This document shows, in pieces, positions 51,673 through 62,280 of a DNA stretch of 64,000 bases. The DNA lies in the NCBI RefSeq assembly GCF_937616625.2, contig NC_065575.1, positions 21,158,001 to 21,222,000 of the forward strand. Reading direction: 5' to 3'. The translations under genes were made by a program, and so were the position numbers. This DNA comes from Mercurialis annua. Taxonomy: Eukaryota; Streptophyta; Magnoliopsida; Malpighiales; Euphorbiaceae. The number at the start of each line of letters is the position of its first letter. The stretch's first letter is position 1. The notes beneath the pieces are model-generated. The model did no database searches. It was not told the origin of the DNA and saw nothing but the letters and a program-made list of their open reading frames with translations.

Positions 51673-54168
51673 TGAAGAATTATTGCTTCAATCATCAACC
51701 AAAGTTTATTGAAAATCATCGGTAAATTCTAAAGCTTATTTCAGTTTTGCTTTTAAAACGACATCTCCGTATACTTCATCGTTCTCCTTCGTTTCAGATC
51801 CAAATTCACTTCCATTTCGTCCTTGAGATAGTAGACTCGATTCTCTACGACTTTGAACTTTAGTTTCATAAAACGGTACGTTATATTTCTCGTATTAGTT
51901 ACTGCCATTTTCAAGTTATTTTCTTTGTTAGCTCTAAAACGATACTTTCGTTTTTCAATCCGTTCGCAGCCGTTTGGAGATCGAATCCAGTTCTGTTTCT
52001 TTCATGCGATACTTATTCCTCTACAACTTTTCTTTTTGTTTTTCACAAATCGGTACGTAAATCACTTCGCTATCATCGTTACCGTTTCTCCGTTTTAATG
52101 CCGATTATTTCTCTTTTGTTTTGAATGGTTTCTGCTGATTTCTTGGGTTTGTCTCTGAGATGATTTTGTGTGAAAAATAGTTATAATGTATGGTAATCTT
52201 ATTTGTTAATTGTTCGGTATGATTTTAGTTAGTCGTTTTGAATTATCGGTGAATCAATCTTTGTTGTCCCGGTTTCATAGTTTCTGTAAATAGTTCCTCT
52301 TGGTTTCGGATCCTCCTTTTTGTGTTGGCATGACTCTTATGATCTTATTTGAGGTGTGGTGTTTGTTTGATGTGTTATTTGATAAGAAATCGTTAAATTG
52401 GTAGTTTTAGATTTTCTTTAGTTGTTACTGTAATTGTTGTGTTTTGAAAGCTTAAGATTTTCGGTTTGCTACTGTGTATGTAAGCTTAGGTTATGATCAA
52501 ATGTAGAAGACAATGATGTTTCAAGGTTTGGTTGGTTGATTTTGATTTTGTTTTGGCTAAAAGATTGCTTTGATCATTGAATTGTTTTGAGTTAATTAAA
52601 TAAGCCCTTTAAGTTAATTATTAACTAGTTTATGTTTGATTTTGTTAATTGATTAATTAATTTTGATTGCTAAATAGGGAATTTTATTTTAATTTGAAAG
52701 TTTTCCAAATTAGTAATATTATTTATTTAAAATCTAAAAATAATATTTGAATTATTTAAAATTAAATTAATGATTTTTGTTAATTATTATTTAATTGATA
52801 TTTTGAGATTTTTGACTTAGTGGGCCAATATGATTAAATTCATATTTTACTTTTAAATTGTTTATTAAATTATTTTAGAGAAGTATTTTTCGGAGATATT
52901 AATTACTTGGGTGTCAAGCTATTAAGTTCCATTTTGATATTAATTAATATTTTGTTTAATTATAATTATAAACTGTGGTTTATAATTCTGGAATATCAGT
53001 TAGGTCGGTTTAGACTTGGGTCACCGACATGTGGGTTTTAGCTTGGTAGTTTTGAGAAACTCGGCTAACCCACTATTTGAAGAATGGATTTCATTTATCA
53101 TTTAAATATTATTTTAATAATATTTTGGATTGGATTTTAAGTGAGAACTCAATAGACTTGAATTATTACAGCATTATAATTTATTTAAAAACTGTGTTTC
53201 TCTGTGATTTTATCTGACTTATTAATTGTGCTAGTCCTACGTGGTGTCTAGTATTCTTAGAGTTAGGGGTTGGAGTGATTTTAACTTATCATTTATTTTT
53301 AGACTCTTCGACTATTCGCGCTCAGGAGTCGAACCAGGGTTAGTTGTTTGCCAAGATTCACGTGGATAAGCAAGCAGTGAGTTTGTAGTGCTATTTACCG
53401 CTTTATTAAGCACCGCAATTTATTTTAGTATTATAAATACTTTTGGACTTTTTTAAGCGATTATGGATCTGGATTGAAACGAGCTACTCGATAGACTTGT
53501 ATCGAGACTGTGTGCACCGGTAAGTACTCTGGAATTGGTAGACAAATATCTTGCTTATGCTGGTATATGACGAGGATATGTTCCGGTCCACTCTGGGTTT
53601 ATCAATATGCTATGTTATACTTACGCTGGGATCATTTCAATATTATTTTCCATAATCATACTATATTAGTATAAAATGTTTTGATTTAAGGTTTTAAAAT
53701 TAATAAACGTAAATAATATTGCAAACTCATCTCAGTATATTTGACCCCGTTGTTTTCCCAATTTTTTCAGGTTTATGATTTGAAAGCTTGGCCATCTCCA
53801 ATTCTTGATTCTTGGAGGTTTTTATGTCAATAAAACTAGTCTGTTGTTTTAAACTCTTAGACCGCAATAGAACTAGTATAGTGTTTGATTATTATACTTT
53901 GGTTTGTCGTAGTGGTACGACTTTTATATTATTATACTTTGGCATGTTACATTGGATTATTATATTTGAGGCATGATTCACAGTTTCGGATTATTATCAA
54001 GTTATGATATTAGAACTGTTGTATAAACTGCTAGACTTAGGTTGGAGTCTCGGTTGCCCCCGAGCAGTGGTTTTTATATAAGGTTATCAGCGAGGCTTGC
54101 TACGGGTTTTGGTACGACCATACCCATACCCTAGCGCCGGTCGCGATCCATGAAATTGGTTCGTGATA
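51673..54168 (+). mobile_element. Gypsy LTR3, 5'-truncated
   Basis: Ends CGTGATA (CA changed to TA) followed by a primer site. The final part matches other LTRs (GTCTCGGTTGCCCCCGAGC near 54050; CCTAGCGCCGGTCGCG near 54130), and mid-LTR sequence near 53220-53540 matches LTR2 and the intact element. No TGTAAT start is present; the left end is satellite, so the first few hundred bases are missing. Confidence 0.85.
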
Positions 54169-54524
54169 AAGTTGGTATCAGAGCTTTAGTTTCGAACTAA
54201 GGCCAAATTTTTGCATGTTACGTGTTTATCGCTTAAAGGCATGTTATGTGTTACTGATGTTCAATAGGATCTACTGCGGAAATTAGGATTCGAGTCTTGT
54301 ATTCTGAAACGTCATCTTTTATTTTCAAAACTTTCTACCTTCACCTTTAGGAGTGTTTTGCGTCGGTCTTATGTGTTACTGATACTTTATTTTGAAACGT
54401 TTATGTTTTACTTTGGAATGTTATTGTTATTACTTTGGGTGAATTGTTAATTTTTGAGCTATTTAAGTTATACTCTGGGTGTTGCAAGTAGACATAGTTG
54501 AGATTTGTTGTTTCATTCTTAGGA
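54169..54524 (+). other. Leader and primer site after LTR3
   Basis: TGGTATCAGAGC at 54173-54184, intact. The leader ends TTCTTAG just before GAATG, as in the other copies. Confidence 0.85.
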
Positions 54525-54690
54525 ATGAACACTCGTGGGCGTGCTGCAGCTCAGGCTGGGGCTGAAGCTGACAACGCTATGTCGATTGAGGTTGATCAGC
54601 ATGAACCGGTGGTTTAAGCTGGCAAGGGACGTGCAGGCGGAGTTCAGACTGACAGAGGCCGAGCCGGCAGAGGTCAGGCCGGCAGAGGGT
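54525..54690 (+). pseudogene. Gag 5' fragment after LTR3
   Basis: Starts MNTRGRAAAQAGAEADN, related to the gag starts at 6009 and 15923, then an in-frame TAA at the Gln position of other copies, then Gly/Arg-rich. It ends abruptly in AT-rich DNA. Immediately after the break a block of about 29 bp (TAAAAAATAATACGAAAAAT core) is duplicated at about 54687-54745. Confidence 0.85.
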
Positions 54691-55623
54691 AAAAAATAAT
54701 ACGAAAAATGCAAAAGGGTAAAAATAATACGAAAAATGAAAAAGTTTTGATTTTTTTAACCGATTTTGCTAAATATTATTTTATTGTTAATAATTTATAA
54801 TAAAATGTTAAGACACATTTGTTTTATTTAAATTTTAAAACATTATCATGATTTTAAATTTTTGTATTATAATTAGCATGATTTTTTGCATTTATTATTA
54901 CTAAAAAATAGTATTAAATAAATTTTATACAAAAAAGTAAATATATTTTACATAATCTATAAAAAAAATAAAAATAACTAAATAAAAATATATTTATTTT
55001 TATTTTATTTTATTTTGTTCGATTCCAACTTACATGTAGAATCTTTTTAGAAATTAGCCATAAATAAAAAGAAAGGTTAATAGAAAAAAATAAAAAAATG
55101 GTAAAATAATACTAGCAAGTTCATTTGTATAAAAGTAAGGTAATATTTTATTTGAATTCAACCATTGTTACGTAGACATGGTTTGTTTATTTATATGATT
55201 ATTATTGTTAGATAAACCTTATCCATTTTTAAATATATTATAAATTTTTTAATTGAAATTTTAATTAAAAATAATATTAAAATTGGTAGTTTAAAAACAA
55301 TTTAAATTAAAAAAATATTTTATTTCGTGAAAATAAAATATTTTATGCATAAATTATTTTATAAATAATTCAAAAGTCATATGATTTATTGGAGATCGAC
55401 TCTACTAACATAGAGTCATTTCTCTTCAACCAAAATCTTAATTATTACTATATCTTGAATTTTTTCGAGGGATACCACAACTTCAGTATTCAATTTATGT
55501 TGTCGGACTGTTCAGTAAGAGAAAGAAAAACAATATTAGAAAAAGGTGATGTTTATATTTGAAGTCAGGAACAGAGAAAAAGCAAAATTCTAAAGTTAAC
55601 GCTTGCCATTGTCAAACTAATAA

Positions 55624-55961
55624 GGCTTAATCCATCCAGATGTTCCTGATCTTTACACCCTTTTTTTCCGTAGGTCTTTATACTTTATTTTTGTATTATC
55701 TTGTCCTTTTACTTATCTATTTTTGATTTTCAAGTCCTTTTGGAGTTTTTTCCAATCCATGTACTTACAATTTTTTTTCCTCCAGTCCCTCTACTTACAA
55801 TCTTTTTTTCCTCCAAACACACAAAAGGACTGGAAAAATTTCGAAAAGGACCTGAAAATATAAAATAGGTAATTAGAGGGATTAGATAATACAAAAATGA
55901 AGTATAAGAACCTCCGGAAAAAAAAAGTGTAAAGTACAGGGGCCTCTAGATGGATTTGGCC
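55624..55961. mobile_element. MITE with 9-bp target duplication (338 bp)
   Basis: Long terminal inverted repeats of about 150 bp (GGCTTAATCCATC at the left; reverse complement of the right end GGCCAAATCCATC), flanked by AACTAATAA at 55615-55623 and 55962-55970. A 9-bp duplication with long inverted ends fits a Mutator-like MITE. No coding capacity. Confidence 0.85.
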
Positions 55962-56399
55962 AACTAATAAATATACATGTCGTTAGCAGTATTCATGTGT
56001 TCTCCACTGCTGGGATAATTTATCTTGTTGTAGTGCTTCCAATGTATTAATATATGGGAAAGACATGGAACCGAACTGGATTGCATGAGAATTACGGGAT
56101 GTATTCACTATAAGATTATAGATTATGAGTTTTAAATTTAAAACATTTCTAGGAATATCATAATTTATAGGCATGTACATGATAAAAAAGAAATTTGGTG
56201 AGGAAGCCAAAATTACGTAAGCAAAAAAAAATTAAATAAATTAAAATAAATATAGCATTTAAGTATTGAACTCAAAAACTCCGACTAACTAATCACATTA
56301 GACAAAGATAATACCTTTTTCACAATAATTTTCATTATCCATGTCTAAATTCAAAAACCTAAGATGAAAGTGATTCAAACTTTCACCTAAAAATGAAAA

Positions 56400-56771
56400 G
56401 GCTTAATTCCATATAAAATCACCACCTTTACACGTTTTTTCATTTAATTCATGTCCTTTAAAAAAGTGTCAAATAAAATCACCACCTTTCATTTTTTTTG
56501 CAAATCTATCACGAATGTGAAAATTCGGCGTATCTTTGTTAACTCCAAAACCGGAATCAACAAGAAAATAGTACAAGGATTGTATTTTTTGTGTTAATAG
56601 GGCATTAGTCAGATTAGAACATTTATTTGGAAGGAAAAAGACACCAAATTTTACTCATCGAAGATAGATTTACAAATAAATAAAAGAAAACGCTTTTATT
56701 TGATACTTTTTAAAGAACGTGATTAAAATGAAAAAAATGTGTAATGGTGGTTATTTATATAGAATCAACCT
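56400..56771. mobile_element. Second MITE with 9-bp target duplication (372 bp)
   Basis: Inverted ends GGCTTAATTCCATAT and, on the other strand, AGGTTGATTCTATAT, with further inverted similarity (ACCACC...TTACACNTTTTTT; CTTTAAAAA). Flanked by AAATGAAAA (56391-56399, 56772-56780). Different sequence from the element at 55624 but the same class. Confidence 0.78.
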
Positions 56772-57111
56772 AAATGAAAAATAGAAAGAAAATCTGAAAC
56801 ACTGTCTTTTTTTTTTCTTTTCTTTTCTTTTAGATATTTCGACAATAAGAAGAAAAAAATAAGTGATAAATATTAATCTTCCGTGCCAAGTAGCTAATCG
56901 ATCATAATATGAGTGCTAAAATATATATATTGTTATCTCGATGTATCAAGTAATTTTTTTAATGAATGTATCAAGTAAATAATATTATATATTTCATAAA
57001 TCATGCTACTTATATAAATAAAAGAATATTAATTAAGATCATCTCTACATATAAACTCTACTTCAAAACTCTGCTCCAAGGTTTCGAGTTTTTGTCATAT
57101 CAATTTCTAAA

Positions 57112-57390
57112 ACTTCTAAAAAGGTGAAACGTTTGGTTATGTTTCGTAACGTTTGTAAACATTTGGCACAAATCGTTAAAAAGGTGAAACGTTTGGATTT
57201 ATTTTGTAACGTTTGTAAACATTTGGCTTAAATTGCTAAAAAGGTAAAACGATTGGATTTGTTTCGTAACGATTGTAAACGTTTAGCTTAAATCGCTAAA
57301 AAGGTGAAACGTTTGGATTTGTTTCGTAACGTTTGTAAACGTTTGGCTTAAATTGCTAAAAAGGTGAGACAGTTGGATTTGTTTCGTAAC
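57112..57390 (-). repeat. 60-bp satellite patch, inverted
   Basis: Between four and five reverse-orientation monomers, 5.4 kb away from the main block. They end in GTTTCGTAAC, immediately followed by an LTR start. Confidence 0.93.
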
Positions 57391-57930
57391 TGTAATACCC
57401 CGTAAAATTAAAGGATTAAATTATTCCACGTAAGGAATAATTTATAGGACCGGGAGAACGTAAATTAAATTTAAGGATAAATTTAATTTATAGTATCTCC
57501 GGAAATATAAAATAGTTATAGAAGTTAAAATATAAAAATTGGATATTTATATTTTAACTAACGGGAATTAAGAAATGCTTATAAATTAAAATAGGATAAT
57601 TTATAAGTTCCGTGTGAATATTTTTGGAGTCAATATTCACGAAATATTTTTAGAAAGTTACCCCTAAAATTTTATAGAATTTGGAGATAGAAATTTTATT
57701 AAGTGGGTCTAATTTAGCCCTAATAAATCTTTAATGATTTATTAAAAATAAAATATAAGTCCCGTGAGAATAAGAATTATGTTTTTATTCTAATTACGAA
57801 TTATGGAATTCGTGGTTAAAATTTCATAAAATTTGGAGTTCGTTGTCCGTTTTAGTTACAGACGAGTATTTAAGAATTTGGGTTAAAGTAACGCGTGAAT
57901 ACCTAGGGACTAGTTTGGCTTTTAGCCAAA

Positions 57931-57962
57931 CTATATATATAACATTCATTTGAATGAATGTT
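57931..57962 (+). promoter_or_regulatory. TATA-like run followed by hairpin
   Basis: TATATATATA followed directly by an inverted repeat with arms AACATTCATT and AATGAATGTT around a 2-base loop. The related LTR at 58935-62245 also has a hairpin shortly after its TATA run. Placement is good to a base or two. Confidence 0.5.
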
Positions 57963-58282
57963 TCATTAGCTGCAGAAACCTAAAATATTAGGTTATAAGC
58001 TTCAGAGAACGGCGACGACGGCACGCGACGGTAGGTTCGACGGTTTCGATCCAATTTCTCGTTTCTAACTCAAATTTCTTCGGTAATCCATTAATAATCG
58101 AAGTTATAACCGTTATTTTGAATTTGGTTATATAGAAAATGGATTATATTCGAATATATAACGGTTACCGTACCGAATCGAACGTATACGTAATGATTTT
58201 ACGTTCCGATAGCGGAAATGGATAGATTGGTGTTTGTATATGTGTTTAGGATCGAAAAGTGGCGTTTTAGCACGTCGGAAAG

Positions 58283-58484
58283 CCCGGGAAATCGAGTTTC
58301 CCGGGGCTGTGCACGACTGGTGCACGAACGTGCACTTATAGTGCACGAACGTGCACCAGCCATGGTGCACGACCGTGCACCAAGTGCACGATCGTGCACT
58401 AGCCTGGGTGCACGAACGTGCACCCAAGGTGCACGAACGTGCACCAGGCAGCACGACCGTGCACAGGGTTGCACGATCGTGCTG
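58283..58484. promoter_or_regulatory. GTGCACG palindrome array in LTR
   Basis: A lead hairpin CCCGGGAAA/TTTCCCGGG with a 5-base loop (58283-58305) is followed by eight units of GTGCACG-NN-CGTGCAC or close variants starting at 58320, 58341, 58365, 58384, 58408, 58429, 58449 and 58469, spaced 19-24 bp. Central pairs are AA, AC and AT. Translations across it are low-complexity artefacts. Confidence 0.87.
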
Positions 58485-60833
58485 CCATGGCTCGAAGGGG
58501 GGAGTGTTTTGGGGCTTTTTGCCCTAACTTTCGACGGAAGTAATCGTCGAACTATGGATGATTTAAATGGACTTTAAACCTTAAACCTGGACGTTTAAAG
58601 GATTAAAAGAACTAGGACAATTAAGGGAGTTCGATTAATTAAAACATAGAGATGTTTTAATTGGGTCCTCTATTAATCAAAGTGATTAATAGTTAGAGGC
58701 CTATGAGTTGATATCGAAAATGAGTATAGAATAGATATGTTACATGTTAGTAGTGTCAATAGAAAGTCTACTCTTTAGAGTTAGAATTCTTGTTTCAATT
58801 GTATTTAACAATTGTTTTCTAACTAGATCCAACGAGCAAGCAAGCTACTGGACCAGGAGAGTAGAGGGTGAACGAGAACTGTTTTGTGGATAACGGTTTT
58901 GTGAGTTCGCATATTTACTTTTGAATATTGATGCTGTCACGACCCAAATTCCACCCTAATCCAAGTCACGACCGGCGCTAGGGAATGGGAATGGTTGTTC
59001 CGAAACCCGTAGCAAGCCTAGAACCTCTAGAAATTTTTTGCAAATATTATTAAAAGATCGCACCTCGCGTGCGATCCGTTTTCAGAAAACACCGTTAAAA
59101 TCTTTCTCGTTTAACGCAAACACATTTCTGAAATTATACATATAAGCGAAATCTTGTTTTCGGAAGCACTGGTTGGATAACCTCGTTATCTCAATCCTTG
59201 CTTCCTTCTGAAAACCTGGCGTGGTGATTACTGGAAACCAGGGACTTATCTTTCGCTTGCCTTAACACACAGGCAGCCCCGTTCCAAGCCACACGCCACC
59301 GTTAATATGTTTAATAAAATAGTGCGGACATCTTGCGTCTCGCAACGGTGGTATTAAACATATTAAAATACACAGCGGACCGGTTACACATAGCCGGCGT
59401 ATAAAACATACTGTTTTTGACCCTCACAAAAACACACGAGGCCGACTCGGTAACTAGATACAATATGTCACTAAGCAGCCACCCAAAAGGTACACACACG
59501 TGCAATAGATCCTATCAGAGTATCTAAACAAAGGACTAGTAGCACGGCTGCTGGCACATTACACTTATACTATTGCAGCATACTAAGAGTACAAAATCCT
59601 ATGTACATTACCAAAGAAGAGCTTTCCTGAAGAAGGGATGTGGAAGCTCGACTGACCTCAAAGCTCGTTTCCTGTAAAATGGGATAGCAACAACGGGGTC
59701 AGAAATATAAATATTTCTGAGTGAGTAAACAGTTTACAGGTAAATACCAAAATCGCATCATATATATAAAACAGTTATATATATAAAATATGTTACCAAT
59801 ATGTCGATCCATATGAAACCCTAGTCCACAATTGTCCTAACAGACACACTCATTTCACGAGCTTATAGACAACAGAATAAGGACCGTGACCCGAGTCACT
59901 GCCGTCCACTTCTGTATCTCTGGTACCTGGACCGTAATCATGAAACTGCCATCGCAGTTTTACCCGCGACCGTTACCGTATTACTGTCGTCTCAGGGTTT
60001 ACCCGTGAAGTCAGGGCATCTACTTTCCCAATGACTTACACGACATGCATACCTCTATACCTCGACAGAAGTACATCTAAAAATCGGCGTTGGTGATCAC
60101 GCAACCCTATTGCTGCCCAATAGGTAGCTCGTTCCAATGGACCTTTCTTGGCTAGTTTATACTACTGCGATTTATGGATTTAAAATAATTGAATACTGAT
60201 ATTCAAAAGTAAACACGTAAACTCACAGTGCTGCTAAGTTACTACTTAGCACCGTCGTAGGTGTGACAGACTCCCCTGAGTCCTGGTCTGACTGCTGGAC
60301 AGCTAGTCGGATCAAACATACAAAACACACAAGCCAAACATCAATACTCATTTCTGGTATAAACATCTAGGTCCTGAAACCTAGGTTTAATCAAATCAAT
60401 CAATTCACATAACACATAGCACGTATGGTCTCTTTCTCTTTAAAAACCATTTAAACCGTTTTCACCTCGAGAAAACGTTTAGACTTCACTCTAGAAGTCA
60501 TTTTAGGTATAACAATACCTAATTAAAATCATTTACTAGTATCGACTTGATTGCCAAAGCCATTCACAGTCGACTACTAATTATTTAGCAACATCGTTTG
60601 CTAAATCTTTTAAACCGGTTAAACGTCGACTTTAACTCTTTTAAAGTCCTTTTTAAACGTTTAACTTTACTTTTAAAATCATATTTTAAAAGTCTTTAGC
60701 TTAGGTTTAAAAACTCTTTTCACTTTCTTTTTTAAAAGAAGTTATCGTTTTTAAACGTTTTAGTTCGACGAAACTACGTCAAACGGATAGGGCAAAAAGC
60801 CCCAAAAGAATTTCCCCCTTCGGCGTCGGCCCG

Positions 60834-61043
60834 GTGCACGTCCGTGCACCTTGGGTGCACGTTCGTGCACCCCTGGCTAGTGCACGATCGTGCACCATTG
60901 TGCACGGTCGTGCACCCTGGATAGTGCACGTTCGTGCACCTTGGTGCACGTTCGTGCACCTCCAGATTGGTGCACGTTCGTGCGCCATATGTGCACGTCC
61001 GTGCACCAACGTGCACAGCCCCGGGGAAACTCGATTCCCGGGG
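60834..61043. promoter_or_regulatory. GTGCACG palindrome array in minus-strand LTR
   Basis: Eight units of GTGCACG-NN-CGTGCAC starting at 60834, 60855, 60880, 60900, 60924, 60944, 60970 and 60991 (one arm altered to GTGCGC), a lone GTGCAC at 61011, then the lead hairpin with arms CCCCGGGGAA and TTCCCGGGG at 61019-61043 (one bulged G). Same order and orientation on the element strand as 58283-58484, but with mostly different central pairs (TC, TT, AT, GT). Confidence 0.87.
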
Positions 61044-61340
61044 CATTCCGACGTGTTTCAACCTCGTTTTTCCGCTCCTAACACATATACACAATCCAAT
61101 CTATCCATATTCACTTTCGGAACGTAAAAATAATAGGTATACGTTCGATTCGATACGGTAACCGTTTATAAACGTATATATATTCGATATATATCGAAAT
61201 ATATTAAAATAAACGTTTAATACGGAATTAATACCTCGATTACTTGAGTAATCGTCGAAAAAACGGAGTTAGAATCGAGAAACGGCCGGATCGGCTCGAA
61301 ACCGTAACGTCGCCGCACACTCAGAGAGCATAGCAGCTCT

Positions 61341-61408
61341 CCATTTCTTTCATTTGAAAGAAATGGGCTCAGATGCCCTAATATGGCTCTCAAATGTTAT
61401 ATATATAG
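61341..61408 (-). promoter_or_regulatory. TATA-like run and downstream hairpin
   Basis: On the minus strand TATATATATA (about 61397-61408) is followed about 30 bp on by a perfect 11-bp stem CCATTTCTTTC/GAAAGAAATGG with a 4-base loop (61341-61366). This would put a hairpin near the 5' end of the transcript. Confidence 0.5.
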
Positions 61409-61875
61409 ATTCGGTTAAAGTGCTCTTTAGTACTAGCTCAATCATGCACTTTAAACCAACTTCTAAACTAGTCGTCCGTAGCCCAAACGGAAACGACTTT
61501 CAAATTTCGTAAAATTTTACCCAAAAATCTAATAAAATATAGTAAGAATAAAAATATAATTTTTATTCTTATCCGACTTATATTTTATTCTTAATAAATT
61601 TCTGAAGATTTATTAGGTCCAAATCAGTCCCACTTGATTAAACTTTCTACGTCCAAATTCTATGAAACTTTGACGATAGCTTCGTCAAATTATTTCGCGA
61701 ATAATGACACCAAAATTATTCGCTCGGGACTTATATATTATTTTATTTTAATTTGAACTAACGAATAATACTTAATTAGTTTATAACTAAAACTAATTAA
61801 AGTAAAGAATCCAAGGACCAAATGATACTCTTTCCATAACTTGCCGCCCACTCACTCTTTCTCTCTTATCTTTTT

Positions 61876-61907
61876 TTTTAAATATATATATATATATATA
61901 TATATAT
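61876..61907. repeat. Short (AT)n microsatellite
   Basis: About 30 bp of alternating A and T inside the LTR. No further meaning seen. Confidence 0.85.
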
Positions 61908-62245
61908 CTTAACTTATATTCGTTAATAACACGTCGAGACTTCCGAGTTTCGACATTTTAATTTCGGGGTTTTATCCGAAATATTAAACTCTCCAATTAG
62001 AGCGGTATATTGATATATTAATTATCAATATATTTTTATCTTACGACTTCAGTCGTATTTTCTTTTCTATTAATCCCGTTCATATCATTTTATTAAAATT
62101 TAAATCCTCGATTTAAATTTTAAACTCCTATTATTACAATATAATTTTAGGGATACTTATAAATTAAATTTACGCTTAAATTTAATTTACGTATTCCCGG
62201 CTAATAAAAGCTTTACACGTGGCTTATAAATTACGGGGTATTACA

Positions 62246-62280
62246 TTCTCTCCCCCTTATATAAATTCGTCCTCGAATTT
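62246..62280 (-). promoter_or_regulatory. Polypurine tract and pre-LTR stem
   Basis: On the minus strand AAGGGGGAGAGAA (62246-62258) abuts the LTR, and AAATTCG-AGGA-CGAATTT lies at 62263-62280. Both match the lineage signature seen at 3466, 10970 and 21552. Confidence 0.85.

Larger units (their letters stand above)
54691..57111. other. AT-rich non-coding DNA holding two MITEs
   Basis: Very AT-rich, no convincing reading frame. Besides the two MITEs listed separately, I see nothing recognisable. It ends at a short inverted satellite patch. Confidence 0.7.
57391..58934 (+). mobile_element. Gypsy LTR, left part, interrupted by nested element
   Basis: Starts TGTAATACCCCG straight after satellite GTAAC (57386-57390), the reverse complement of the GTTAC target used at 29888. 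It aligns with the first 1.5 kb or so of the minus-strand LTR at 58935-62245 and stops where that LTR begins. The remainder presumably lies beyond the window. TATA-like TATATATATA at about 57931. Confidence 0.87.
58935..62245 (-). mobile_element. Gypsy 3' LTR of a minus-strand element running off the window
   Basis: On the minus strand it runs from TGTAATACCCCG (62245) to GGGTCGTGACA (58935), 3,311 bp, preceded by a polypurine tract. Same family as 57391-58934, into which it is inserted; GATGC at 58930-58934 is the expected duplicated target, but its partner is outside the window. It carries the palindrome array at 60834-61043. Confidence 0.88.

Noticed and set aside
51390..54168. Possible target duplication around LTR3
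   Set aside because: The left LTR end is missing, so none can be defined.
58128..58577. Cys/Ala/Arg-rich frames on both strands
   Set aside because: Translation of the GTGCACG palindrome array; the same applies to 60774-61161.
30682..61043. Regularly spaced palindromes resembling a CRISPR array
   Set aside because: Plant LTR context, spacers of only a few bases, no cas genes and imperfect spacing.
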